Source of the DNA: Impatiens glandulifera
Taxonomy: Eukaryota > Streptophyta > Magnoliopsida > Ericales > Balsaminaceae
Direction: 5' to 3'
NCBI RefSeq assembly: GCF_907164915.1
Contig: NC_061862.1
Span: forward strand, 63,327,910-63,391,909
DNA length: 64,000 bases
A model generated the notes under the pieces. That model worked only from the letters and a program-made list of their open reading frames with translations. It ran no database searches and had not been told where the DNA came from. Below are positions 34,056-44,633 of this stretch, piece by piece. The position numbers and the translations under genes were made by a program. Positions within the stretch are counted from its first letter, which is position 1, and the number at the start of each line of letters is the position of its first letter.

Positions 34056-35237
34056 ATGACAACCATAACCAAAGATGTTAGTGCAATCACCATTCCAACT
34101 TTCTCTCGAGAAAACTACATCGCATGGAAGAAAAGAGTTCATGCTCATCTCTCTTCTCTTTATGACGACATGTGGAGTGTTATCACATATGGACCTATAA
34201 AGATCGACAAGGAGAAATCTGAATGGACTAGTGAAGAAAAGAGGAAGAACAACCTTAACAACATGGCTCTTGATATTCTATACAGATCTCTCGATGATAT
34301 CATGTTCAACTACATTATTGAATGCGATACTGCTAAAGAGGTCTGGGACAAAGTCACTCAACTGTGTGAGGGCAACGAGCAAACCAAGGAAAACAAGATC
34401 ATTGTTGCCACTGAACAGTTTGACAATTTCAATTTGCGCCCTGGTGAAACAATAAACGAGTTCGACACTAGATTCAACAAGATTGTCTCCTCCTTATATA
34501 TCCTTGGCAAGACCTATTGCAACATGGAGATTGCTATCAAGGTCATGCATGCTCTTCCAAGGGAATGGGACATAAAGATGATGGCTATGATAGAATCCAA
34601 AGATCTCAACAAGATCTCTCTCTTCAACCTGTTTGTTGATCTCAAGGACTATGAGTTCGAGCTGAACTGTAGGATTGAAGAAGATCAATCCACATCCATT
34701 ATAATTGCTAAAGCTCTGGTGACTGCTGAAGAGCCACCTGTAGCTACTGATGTGAAGATGGTGGCACAACAACTGAGCAGCGATGCCATGTCTCTCTTCG
34801 TGAAGAAGTTTGGCAACTTCATGAAGAAGAGCAATCCTAACTCAAGGTATTCAAATTCCAATGATAATAAGAAATCAAAGGCTAATGTTAAGTGTTATAA
34901 TTGTGGTATTGTAGGTCATTACCAATCGAAGTGCAGGAAACCTAAGCGTGAAGATAAGAAGGATGATGAAAAGGAGCTTAATGCTCTTATGGCAGGAGAT
35001 GGAAAGAACAGAAGAAACATCCGTGACTTTTATTTCTCATTCAGTGATAGTGATGACGAAGAAGTGTCTTGCTTCATGGCAAGAGAAGATGAAGAACAGA
35101 CTCAGGAAACTGAGGTGATGCAGGAGGACTGCAGGAAGGAAGCATGGAGAATACTCTTTTTAGTATACATTTCAGAGGATCAACAATGGTTGTTGTCATT
35201 CCAGAAGAATAAATGTTTTCTATGTTTTTTATATTAA
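34056..35237 (+). CDS. gag of element D, 393 aa, intact
   Basis: ATG 32 bp after the primer binding site. The N-terminus has the DUF4219-like IPTFSRENYIAWKKRVHAHL. A UBN2-type copia capsid region follows (about residues 60-210; motifs GPIKIDKE, AKEVWDKV, ATEQFDNF, FVDLKDYEFE). At residues 280-293 a perfect CCHC zinc knuckle reads CYNCGIVGHYQSKC. A charged SDSDDEEVSCFMA segment follows, then a hydrophobic, probably non-homologous C-terminus after about residue 350. It should assemble the particle and bind element RNA. It is the only intact retroelement protein in the window, which suggests recent activity or selection on gag. No pol frame follows. Confidence 0.9.
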   Translation: MTTITKDVSAITIPTFSRENYIAWKKRVHAHLSSLYDDMWSVITYGPIKIDKEKSEWTSEEKRKNNLNNMALDILYRSLDDIMFNYIIECDTAKEVWDKVTQLCEGNEQTKENKIIVATEQFDNFNLRPGETINEFDTRFNKIVSSLYILGKTYCNMEIAIKVMHALPREWDIKMMAMIESKDLNKISLFNLFVDLKDYEFELNCRIEEDQSTSIIIAKALVTAEEPPVATDVKMVAQQLSSDAMSLFVKKFGNFMKKSNPNSRYSNSNDNKKSKANVKCYNCGIVGHYQSKCRKPKREDKKDDEKELNALMAGDGKNRRNIRDFYFSFSDSDDEEVSCFMAREDEEQTQETEVMQEDCRKEAWRILFLVYISEDQQWLLSFQKNKCFLCFLY

Positions 35238-36047
35238 AATATTTTTGGTTCGAAGGATCTCAAAACACTTTGGTTATTCATTCTTGTACATGCACAAAAT
35301 GAAGGAAAAAAATTCTTTGAAAGTAAAGATACTCTCAAGACGAATGATCTTAATCGGTCTATTAGACAAGGGTGTCTAAAGGAATTGGTTTGTACTTAGA
35401 CGTATTTTTTCTCACAATCTATACATCTAAGTCTACATTTGGGGTTTAAAACCTACGCGGTTAGACGTACACGTCTAGTAAGACGTTAGACGTTTTTACG
35501 TTATGAGCAAGAGGATGCTCACATCTAACCTAACACACGTCTAATACGTGGTGTTTATGCGTAATTAGACGTACACGTCTAACAGACATTAGACGTATAC
35601 TTTATAACACGTAATTAGACGTATGCGTCTAATAGACCCATGCGTCTAATAGACCCATGCGTCTAATAGACGTTTATTTTTATATATTTGTGCAGTAAGA
35701 AAAATGTCTAACTACGTGCTCATTAGACTGATCAAGGACAGCTGTCCACGTGAGGAGATATCTGATTTTCCCGCTCAAACATTAAAACAGTCATCTCATG
35801 ATAACATGAAGACACATGTCTTTCAAGTTAATAGAAAATGACTGATATACCCTCAATATAATGATGACTCTTTGGAAAGGACGTCTAATTTTAAATGATG
35901 GGCCATACCCCTAGAAAAAACGACGGTTATCCTATATGACTCTTGATAGTCTATATAAGGACATTCTTGCATGAGATTGAACTTTTTCTCACTTAAGATT
36001 TCTAAGAACCCTAGATTTCTTTGCCTTTCTCTCTCAAAAATCTCTGT
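35238..36047 (+). promoter_or_regulatory. Spacer with second motif array and TATA box ahead of accessory gene D
   Basis: From 35390 to 35670 the spacer carries another cluster of TTAGACGT / ACGTCTAA motifs, including TTAGACGTACACGTCTAA at 35461 and 35563. A TATA box (CTATATAAGG, near 35950-35960) is followed about 45 bp later by AAGAACCCTAGA, a telo-box-like leader, and a CT-rich stretch. No coding frame. The layout mirrors the internal promoter of elements A and B. Confidence 0.6.
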
Positions 36048-39000
36048 TAATCTTGTGTCTGTTCATATTCTATTGAAAATGGAAACAAGAGAATCACGTT
36101 GGGTCACTGTACTTTGCAGGTTGATTTCCCATCGGTCTACTCCTTCGATCAACAAGAGGTGGTCGATATATTCAGAACCCTTGAGTATTCCGGACTTGGA
36201 AAATATCTTGGCGTTCGGTTCATCTTTCATGAGAAGGAAGTTTGGGAGTTCTTTCAGACTGTAATAATGGTGGACGATTCCATTGTTGCAACTGTTAACG
36301 GTACGGAAATCTCTTTCGATGAAGCCTGTTACGTAGAGTTCTTCAAACTTTCGTCAGAGGGTCATACTTTCAACAAGCATTCGTCATCGGAAGTAATGGA
36401 AGAAATGAAGAAGGTTTTATCTGCCGATGGCTCGGCGTTTCGACTGAATGGAAGTAAGAAAGTCCTTAAACCACAATTTATTTTGCTAAATGATGTGGTG
36501 GCAAAAGCGCTTCAAGGAAAGGCTGAATCATTCAATCTCTATAGTCAAGATCGATTTGACTATATGTGTGCCATTTCAAAGGGGATTCAGGTCAATTGTG
36601 CCTTAACATTATTTCAGAATCTCTGCTTCTCCATCAACCAGGAGAACAAGGAAAGTATAACTTTCGATGCACAACTAAGCTGTTTGTTGGAGCATTTGGG
36701 GGTTCCGATGGGTGAACCTGAACCAATAACCTCGAACAGGGTGTATACTATTTTTACAGTCGCCAACACCCTGGTAAGAATGAAGAACCTTAAGGAATCG
36801 CCTTCAGGTGCTTCTAGCCAACAGACAGGTGGAAAATCTATTACCAGATCCAGACAACCAGCCACTTCCATATTGTCGACAGGAGCAAAGAAATCGAAAA
36901 TAGTCAACGAATCAGAGGCTAGTTCTACTAGCCTAAGGAGCTCTTCAAAGAAGGATTCTAAAACAGTCGATTCCAGAGTCAAGCAAGGTCCAGTTGAACT
37001 TGCCATTATTCCATTGTCTCCCCTGTCTCCGGATGCTAGTCAGTTGCGGAGATCTTCAAGGTCATCCGTCTCAAAAGGTGACAAGTCTAAGGCGCCCCAT
37101 GCGTCTAAATCGATGAAGGTGTCATGAAAGGAATATGCTGTAGGGTCTGTTGTTGAGTCAACTAGTCCAAATATTGAGAATATTGACAGGACTGGGTCTC
37201 CTGTTCGCCAACCTGATCCAGTAGTCACTGATGCTACAGAGTTTGTTCCACCAGAACAAGGTGCAGTCCTTACCCTTATTACTGGTGATACTGCTGAAAA
37301 GGAATCCTCTGTTTCTGTCAGAGAGCCTCCCTCCTCAAACCCAATATTAAAAGATTCCATAGTAACCGGGAAGGTCACTCGAGGAGAGCTTCCTCCTGGA
37401 CTCTTCAAGAAACCTCAATCTACCTATGAATTAATGCGTTCCACAAGACAGTCATGTGGAATTATATTTGGTGAACCAAGACCCTCTCCAAAACCTGTTG
37501 AGGTTGTTGGAAAAGGGAAAGATATTGTAACTGAATAAAGTGAAGATGTTTCTGAGGCAATATGCATTGTTGACCTCATGATGAATCAAGTTAAAGCCAT
37601 ATATGTTGAGAAGATGGAAATTTTTGACTCTTGGATCCAGAACAGATTGTCAATCTAGTATGATGAGGTCATCACGGGTTCAGGAATAAGTAGTCAATGG
37701 TGTAAGCTTGTAGAAAATGAAAAGAAGGTTCTCAAATGGGCTAAAACTCTAGAGGTGTCTGAAGCTCTGAAGAGAAAAGACCTTATCAAAGCATGTTTGA
37801 GAGGAAGAGCTTTATTCCTTATCCTTGAAGCCAAAAAAGCTAATTTCAATCCAATTGAGAAAGGTGCTTAAGTGGAAGCGAAAGTCTTAAAGAGGTTAGA
37901 CGAGATCATGGCTGACTATCTTTCTGTAGTCACTCGATATGTTAATGGAGCTAACTGCTCAAGAGTTAGCTATTTTGGTATTTTCAAGGCGAACCAATGG
38001 ATGTCTTTGCTGATCACGCTAATACAGATGAGCAAGTTGCTGCTCTTTTGATAGAGCTTGGAAATCTTTCTGCAAAAGAAAGACGTCTACTGGCTCAACC
38101 CGCTATTGAGCAAGATAAGGAACCCATTCAAGAGAATCCATCCTTAGAAGAAGAGATTATTTAAGATCCTGAACAAGCTCTTGTAACTCAAGAAGAAGAG
38201 ATTATTCAAGATCCTGAACAAGCTCTTGTAACTCAAGAAGAAGACGTTGTTAAAGAGCCGGTCCAAGCTCTTGTAACGCGAGAGGAAGAAATTATCGAGG
38301 AGATCGTTCAAACTCCTAATGAAGAAGAGGTAGTGAAATCCCCTAATGTCAGAAAAGAGGGATCTCAAGAAAAGGAGGCTTAAGTTAGTCAGCCTGAAGT
38401 TATCAGATCTGAGGGGGAACCTTCAAAAGACATAGATGCCGAAGAGAGTTCCTCATTTGAGGGGGAACATGATCAAAATGATAGAACTGTCAAGCCTCTA
38501 CCATTTCCTGATATTAACATTGGTAACCTCTATGAAAATATTCTCAATCATCTTCACAGCAAGGGTAATCTGTATGAAATATTTTAGAGAGTAGAAGAGG
38601 AGCTGGAAGAAGAAGAGCGGAATAAAACTGGAAATGAGTCTGAGAACGATGAACCCGAGCGATCCTTGCAGATTCACACCCAATTTGACCCAATTCGGAG
38701 CATGGCAGCAGAATCGCAAGATAATTCTTCAAATGAAGGATCTTCTGCCGATGGCACCAAGCTTCTGAAGTCAATGACATCTCTGCTTACTTCTCATCAG
38801 AAGAATGTGGTAACTCTAGGATCAAATATGGTAAAGATTTTGAAGACCCAGAAAGAAGACAAAAGAATTTGCTGAATATGTCAAAATTCTTAAAGAGTTG
38901 GATAATACACTAAAGAAGAATACATATGAGACTCATGTCTCAAATTCAAATTTCTCCAAATTTGAAAAGTAGTTCTTCAGTCGTCAATCGGAAATGATGA

Positions 39001-39539
39001 GTCTTGAAAGACAAATCAATCTTGATAATCATCGTGAGATCATGGAATCAATGAAATTATTCAAGAATCAGCTGGTTGAAATTCAAGGAAGCATGAGAAG
39101 AACATATGCTGAAAGACTGGAGTATGCCGACTCCATTGCAAGGAAATTTCAAGAGAAAGAGAATGCGAAAGCTGATGCTGAAAAAGAACAGACTCGTATC
39201 ACTCAAGGTGAGCCTAGAAGAAGAGGTGACGGTGTATCAACCGGCACCAGATCTAAGCGAGAGCCAACCAATGATGAAAATCCATGGCCAACTAAAAGAG
39301 GCGGAGGTCGAAGCGGTGGTGATCGCGGAGGCCGAAGCAGTAGTGGTGGTCGTGGTGGGAAATCTAGTAATGATCGCGGAGGTCGTACTAGTGGCGGTGA
39401 TCGTGGTGGAAGATCTAGTGGAAGCAGTAGGGGTGGACGTGCTCTTCCTCCGTTTCAAAACCTGTTAACTAGTGAAGGGATGCATTATGAAGGAACTCGT
39501 TTCCCGATCGATCCTCGAGTTAAAAGGGAAGAACAATAA
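36048..39539 (+). pseudogene. Accessory gene of element D (Transposase_32-like domain, acidic linker, coiled coil, RGG tail)
   Basis: The open part 36048-37127 encodes an N-terminal domain homologous to the accessory genes of A and B (TLQVDF, VWEFFQTV, SFDEACYVEFFKL, LLNDVVAKAL, RFDYMCAISKG, then a Cys-Ala where relatives have Asn-Trp). A Ser-rich basic linker follows. Beyond 37127 the same frame continues with stops at 37125, 37536, 37656 and others and at least two frame shifts. It runs through an acidic region with three or four 45 bp repeats encoding EEEIIQDPEQALVTQ (38147-38290). The coding ends in a coiled coil (about 38994-39190) and an Arg/Gly-rich tail with many GGR and DRGG motifs (39240-39450), stop at 39539. 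The only upstream ATG (36079) is in the +1 frame. The RGG tail suggests nucleic-acid binding; function is otherwise unknown. Confidence 0.75.
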
Positions 39540-39720
39540 TCTCCTTTCTCCTACTCTGTTAACTCTTAAACTACAACTCTTTAACTATGTTTTTGAACTC
39601 TGGTTTTTGGAAAGTTTCTATGTAAGTTGGATGAAAAAATTCTACTCTGAATGTTATATGATGAATGCATAAATTGTTACTTATGTAAAGTTTCAATCTC
39701 ATCATCAAAAAGGGGGAAAT
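39540..39720 (+). promoter_or_regulatory. 3' untranslated region and polypurine tract of element D
   Basis: A short non-coding stretch ends with AAAAAGGGGGAAAT at 39707-39720, directly before the 3' LTR start TGTTGGG. This is the plus-strand priming site. Confidence 0.9.
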
Positions 39721-41311
39721 TGTTGGGTCAAATTATTTTGATTAAGTGTTGAAATAGTTTGAATATTGTAATTTTGTTGATGAATGGATTATTTATGCGT
39801 CTAATTGATTTTGATGCAGGTGTATCGAAATCAATCTTTTTTTACTTGGTTCTAATGAGGTTCATTAGACCGATTTGGCTTTAGATGCACAGAGTTAGAC
39901 GTGTAGTCTAACTAGAGAGAGTTAGACGTGTAATCTTACTCGTGGAGTTAGACGTACAGTCTAATGAACTCGTAATTAGACATGCAGTCTAACTCGTGGA
40001 GTTAGACGTGCAATCTAATGAACTCGTAATTAGACGTGCAGTCTAACTCGTGGAGTTAGACGTGCAGTCTAAATGGAAAGAGAAAGTTAGACGTGCAGTC
40101 TAACTCTTTCAGATTAGTCTGAAGTGGTACCGTAATTAGATGTGCAGTCTAACTCGTGGAGTTAGACATGTAGTCTAAATGGAAAGAGAAAGTTAGACGT
40201 GTAGTCTAACTCCTTCAGATTAGTCTGAAGTGGTACCGTAATTAGACATGCAGTCTAACTCGTGGAGTTAGACGTGCAGTCTAATGGAATGTGATAGTTA
40301 GACGTGCAGTCTAACTAGTGAAAATTAGACGTGTAGTGTAACTCCTTCCGATTAGTCTGAAGTGATTGTAATTAGACGTGAAGTCTAATCCCATTAGACC
40401 ATGTGGTCTAATGGATTTTGTTATTAGACGGGGACGTTTGATTTCATTAGACGAGGTCGTCTAACTGAAATACGTCTAATGCATTATTTAAGTAGTTGCT
40501 TGAAGCTAACACCCGCCTACCCACGTGCTCTAGCTGTGCACTACTCCTGCTCCACTTTCTAGTGAAGATCAATACGATAGCTAGTTGCAACCAATAACCC
40601 AATGCCACGTAAGTGAATATCCTTCACACTATTTGTTTTGCAGGTACATTTCTGAAGAATATTCGGCGCACTACCTGTTGTGTACAGCCATTATCCTTGT
40701 ATTCAGAGTCTGCTGTGTACTATAGAGGCGTTCCAATGGAAGCTCGCCACGTGTCATTATGAAGATTCGACCGTTGGTACTTGTTCATATTTAAAGATTT
40801 TAAAGGACAACGGAAGAACTGTCCGTCTTGCTTACTGGAATTACAGAGAGTGAAATTAATTGATCTATTCTGTCAAAACTGTTAGTTGCTTTCTTGCTTT
40901 ACTGTGTGTTAATCAAGAGAGAGTTAGAATCAAAGCATTGTTTTAGCTGAGTGATATTCTTCATCATATTGTTAGTTGAACAGAGTCTGTTCTGTTCAAT
41001 AGTGAGCTATTTGTGCAAACTGTATTTGATTCAAAGCATTTTATAGTGAATCCTTCTGATGGTTGAAAAGGGGTGACGTAGGAGAGTTTTCTCCGAACAT
41101 CCATAAACAAATTGTTGTGTTGTTAATTTTTGTCATATTCTCATTCTTGTTCCTAAGATTCAAACCTAAGTAAATATTTCTGAACTTGATTCTGTTTCAA
41201 GTGTTTGCAAGGGTTTGCATAGAATAAAAAGTGAATTAAATCCCTAACAAGATTTCTTTCAAACCGTTTTTCACAAGACTTCCGTCTCTATTGATTAAGC
41301 CGATCCTATCA
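39721..41311 (+). repeat. 3' LTR of element D
   Basis: Begins TGTTGGGTCAAATT and ends CCTATCA. It carries the TTAGACGTGCAGTCTAA array between about 39890 and 40430. The copy order and spacing of the motifs differ from the 5' LTR, while flanking LTR sequence is close to identical. Confidence 0.92.
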
Positions 41312-41990
41312 AAATGAATTTACAAGATTAATAATATATTATAATATATAAATAAATTAATAGATTCTTGCTGTAAATAAGTTAATAAATTCTTGTTATA
41401 TTTGTACCAAAATAATTTAAATATATATGATAATATTTAATAGAAAATAGGTTGATTTGTTCGTATCTACCTTAAAGTAGGTTAAATTTTAGTTATTTGT
41501 TTTAACATGTATTTTTTATATTAATTATTTTTAAGCTTAATAATATAGGTAGTTGTACTTGTGTATAGTGAATGTTCAAACAATTTATATAGTTTTGTAC
41601 TTTAATTTTATAATTTATATAGTTGGATGCTTTTTGGATTATCATGGTTTTGGAATTTTAAATATTTATGATTGTTTCATATTTTCAATTTTGAATATTA
41701 TGTTTTAAATGTTGAATATGTATGAAAGTTTGATATTTTTATTTTGAAAATAAATTTTAGTTTGAGTTCGAGCTCGAGCTTGAATTTAAGCTCGAACTCG
41801 ATCTTGAATTTGAGCTTGAGTTCGAGCTTTTCGAGTTGAGTCGATCTTATAGGTAAATAGTAGAGTCGAGCTCCAGCTCAAATTTATAAACTCGTTCGAG
41901 CTCGAGTTCGAGTCGAGCTAATAAATACTAAATCAAGTCGAGCTCAAGCAAATTCGAGCTCGACTCGACTCATTTGCAACCCTATTGTCA
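41312..41990. other. Right arm of the split TIR element
   Basis: Begins with the duplicated AAATG. AT-rich to about 41750, then dense CGAGCTCG / GAGTTCGAGC motifs up to the right terminal inverted repeat. No coding. Confidence 0.6.
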
Positions 41991-42975
41991 AGACATGACA
42001 TGACACACATAAAAATGGGCATGACATTACACGATTGAGTCGAAACGATGACCATATATATTCGGAATAACTCGAAACACGAATTTAAACACGAGTCAGC
42101 ATGACACAAATAAACTCGTAGACACAAATTAACACGACGTGAAAGAGACCGTTGATCATAAAATTTTAAGTGAGTCAAGACACGACACACATAAGATTGA
42201 GACACTACACGACACGATTGAGAGTTTAACACAACTTGCCTGAGTCGAATATGATCATTTATGCACGATATCCAGCTCTAATTTAGTCTCAACTTTTGTA
42301 TATATATAATATATATAATTAATTAATTAACTTGATATTACCTTAAATGATATGTATGTCTATGTGATGACGACTTAATGGGCATATCATAGTAGTTAGT
42401 AGTCGGAAGAACTTTTAATTTACGGTTAATCTAAGCCGCCCATAATACTTGGATATCTTACAAAAAAAAATGCTTTCTCTATGTTTTTGTATGTAAATAG
42501 TATTTTTCTTCCCTTAAAAATATTATTGATATAAACATTAAGAAAAAAAGTAAAATGAAACACCAGATCCAATTATTAGTGTCCTAAATTTCTATAATGT
42601 CAATGGTTCCCAAACCAGAGAGACTAGGGTCTAAATCACGCAATGCCAATTAAAATAACAATTCTGCTCTTTTTTACACCCTAATTTTGGAATTAAACTG
42701 TTCAACACCAAACTTGAGACACAACTAAAGTTGGACAATGGGTTGGATCAACACGAACCAACACAATATTAGTACGAAACGATATGATACAATATTATCT
42801 CATTCGGGTCGTAGGTTGGGCATTACACAAGTATGAGACGACACGATCACAACACGATTATGAGTTTATACGATCGTAACACATTCACGAATCGACAAGG
42901 ACATGACACGAGTGTAACACAACACGAGCACGAGTATGCACACGAAACGACATAAACACAATTAGATTAGTCACA
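41991..42975. repeat. GACACGACAC-rich block and end of unit 2
   Basis: TCAAGACATGACATGACACA, ACTCGAAACACGAATTTAA and CGAGTCGAATA-type motifs (41991-42300) are followed by a conserved stretch (42350-42640). A second patch of ACACGAACC / CGAAACGAC / CACAACACG motifs lies at 42730-42960. Homologous to 54270-55157. No gene. Confidence 0.55.
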
Positions 42976-44132
42976 TGCATTAGCTACTCAACTTTACATT
43001 AACATTTTCTCTAAATCTATTTATATTATCGTTCAATTAATAAATTATTTAATTTTATAAATGTATATATAATTAAAACAAAAAAAAATACTAAATTAAA
43101 ATAAACTTAAATAATATAAATTATAATAAAATAAATAAATTAGATAAATATAAATGTAAGTCTCTTAATAATTTCTCATATTATTTTTATTAATTTATTT
43201 ATTTATTTATATTTGAAATTTAAAATTATTTTATAATTTTAATTATTATTAATACATTAAATATTAAAGGTATGATAATGATTTTGATGATATAATAATA
43301 TATATTTATAATTTATACCACATTTACATTAAATTATTAATAAATTATTTAATTTTATAAATATAATATATATAATTAAAATTAACATATTAAAATAAAA
43401 TATTAAAATAAAATATTAACTTAAATAATATAAATTAAAATAAAAAATAAATATAAAAAATAAATTATATAAATAGAAATGTGAATCTCATACCTGACTT
43501 TATTAATTTATTTATTTTTATAATTTTAATTATTATTAATACATTAAATAATAAATATGATAATAATTTAATTTTAATTAAAAAAATAATATTTATTTAT
43601 AAATATGTCAACTAAAATCTAATAAAATTTTCTTATTCTCTTCTCCAAATTAATCACATTTACATTAACATTTTTAAACTACCAAATTCTGTCTGAATCT
43701 ATTTATATTCTTATTCAATTAATAAATAAATTAATTTTATAAATTATTAACTATTTTTTTATAATTGTTTGTAAGTTTTAAAACACATTTAAATTATTAT
43801 TTATTAAACTATATATTAAAATTTATGTCTATACATTTACATATTAACATATTAATTAACATATTAACATATTAATTAGTTTTTTAAATAACATATTTAA
43901 CACATTTAATTTATTAAAATTTTCAAATTTTCTAAATTAAAATAAATTAATAATTATATTATATAATTTGTAGTAACAATATAATTTAATATATATATAT
44001 ATATAAATAAATTTAACTGATAAACTCTTTGTTATCGTGTAACAAAATTCAAGATTTGAGTAATTTGAGTAAAGCATATAATATTTCATTAAATTGAGTT
44101 GGGAGTGATCAGGCTCATCAAGAAATTTGGCA
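42976..44132. other. AT-rich block at the start of unit 3
   Basis: Non-coding; homologous to 5339-6366 and 16360-17380. Confidence 0.55.
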
Positions 44133-44633
44133 CAAAGCTGTAAAAATCTCGAGTTAATTCTTAAAATCATACGATTTTACGATTTCACATAAGATTAACG
44201 AGTCTGATTTTAAATAACTCTTAAATAGGTAAACTTTAACGATTTTATATTTACGATAACGAGATTTTACGAGTTTATAAATAATTTTGATTTTACGATT
44301 TTACGTTTAAAAAATAAATTTATATGTAAAATTAAACAAATAAATTTATTTTTTATTCAAATAAATTAGTTAATATAATATTTTTTTAAGTAATTTTTTT
44401 TATAATATTATTTACTTATTATTATTGTTTAATTAATTTATATTTAAATATATAATTTTTTAAATTGTTAAGTACAAAATATTTAATTATATATATATAT
44501 ATAAATAATAATAATATATAACTATTTATTTTTAAAAATTAAACTCTTACTATTACGATTTCAAGTAACTCTAAATTTTACAAGTTACAATTAGCTAACG
44601 ATTTTACGTAAACTCTCAATTTTAACCGCCTAG
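44133..44633. mobile_element. hAT-like MITE, 501 bp, unit 3
   Basis: Same element as 6367-6859, with ends CAAAGCTGTAAAAATCTCGA and (opposite strand) CTAGGCGGTTAAAATTGAGA. It is flanked by ATTTGGCA and GTTTGGCA. The site is empty in unit 2. Confidence 0.7.

Larger units (their letters stand above)
32411..41311 (+). mobile_element. Complete non-autonomous copia-like LTR retrotransposon D (gag plus accessory gene, no pol)
   Basis: LTRs of about 1600 bp (32411-34010) and 1591 bp (39721-41311), both TG...CA, are flanked by the 5 bp target duplication AAATG (32406-32410 and 41312-41316). A primer binding site (34013-34024) and polypurine tract (39706-39720) are in place. The interior has an intact gag, a motif-rich spacer with its own TATA box, and one large accessory gene. 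No protease, integrase, reverse transcriptase or RNase H is visible in any frame. The element is inserted in the TIR transposon above. Gag resembles that of elements A, B and C (GPIKIDKE motif), so they belong to related lineages. RT-less gag elements (TR-GAG type) are known in plants; the added accessory gene is the unusual part. Confidence 0.92.
31386..41990. mobile_element. TIR DNA transposon remnant (hAT-like ends), split by retroelement D
   Basis: The left end ACAGTAGGGCAGCAAATGAG (31386) and the right end read on the other strand (ACAATAGGGTTGCAAATGAG, ending about 41990) are matching terminal inverted repeats. They continue into GAGTCAAGTCG / GAGTCGAGTCG and then CGAGCTCG-rich subterminal sequence on both sides. 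Unit 3 has the uninterrupted site at about 54268-54285. Removing element D leaves about 1.7 kb with no transposase frame. The interior holds a CTT-rich stretch (31738-31880) and an 85 bp AT tandem repeat (32160-32400). The TIR style suggests hAT, but no clear 8 bp target duplication was found. Confidence 0.65.

Noticed and set aside
36614..37408. Open frames on the strand opposite the D accessory gene
   Set aside because: They are shadows of the accessory reading frame, with no recognisable domain and no promoter.
38144..38368. Repetitive Leu/Phe-rich frame opposite the acidic linker
   Set aside because: Antisense image of the EEEIIQDPEQ tandem repeat.
39106..39468. Val/Ala-rich frame overlapping the RGG tail
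   Set aside because: Out-of-frame reading of the GGR-rich coding sequence; the RGG frame continues the coiled coil and has the natural stop.
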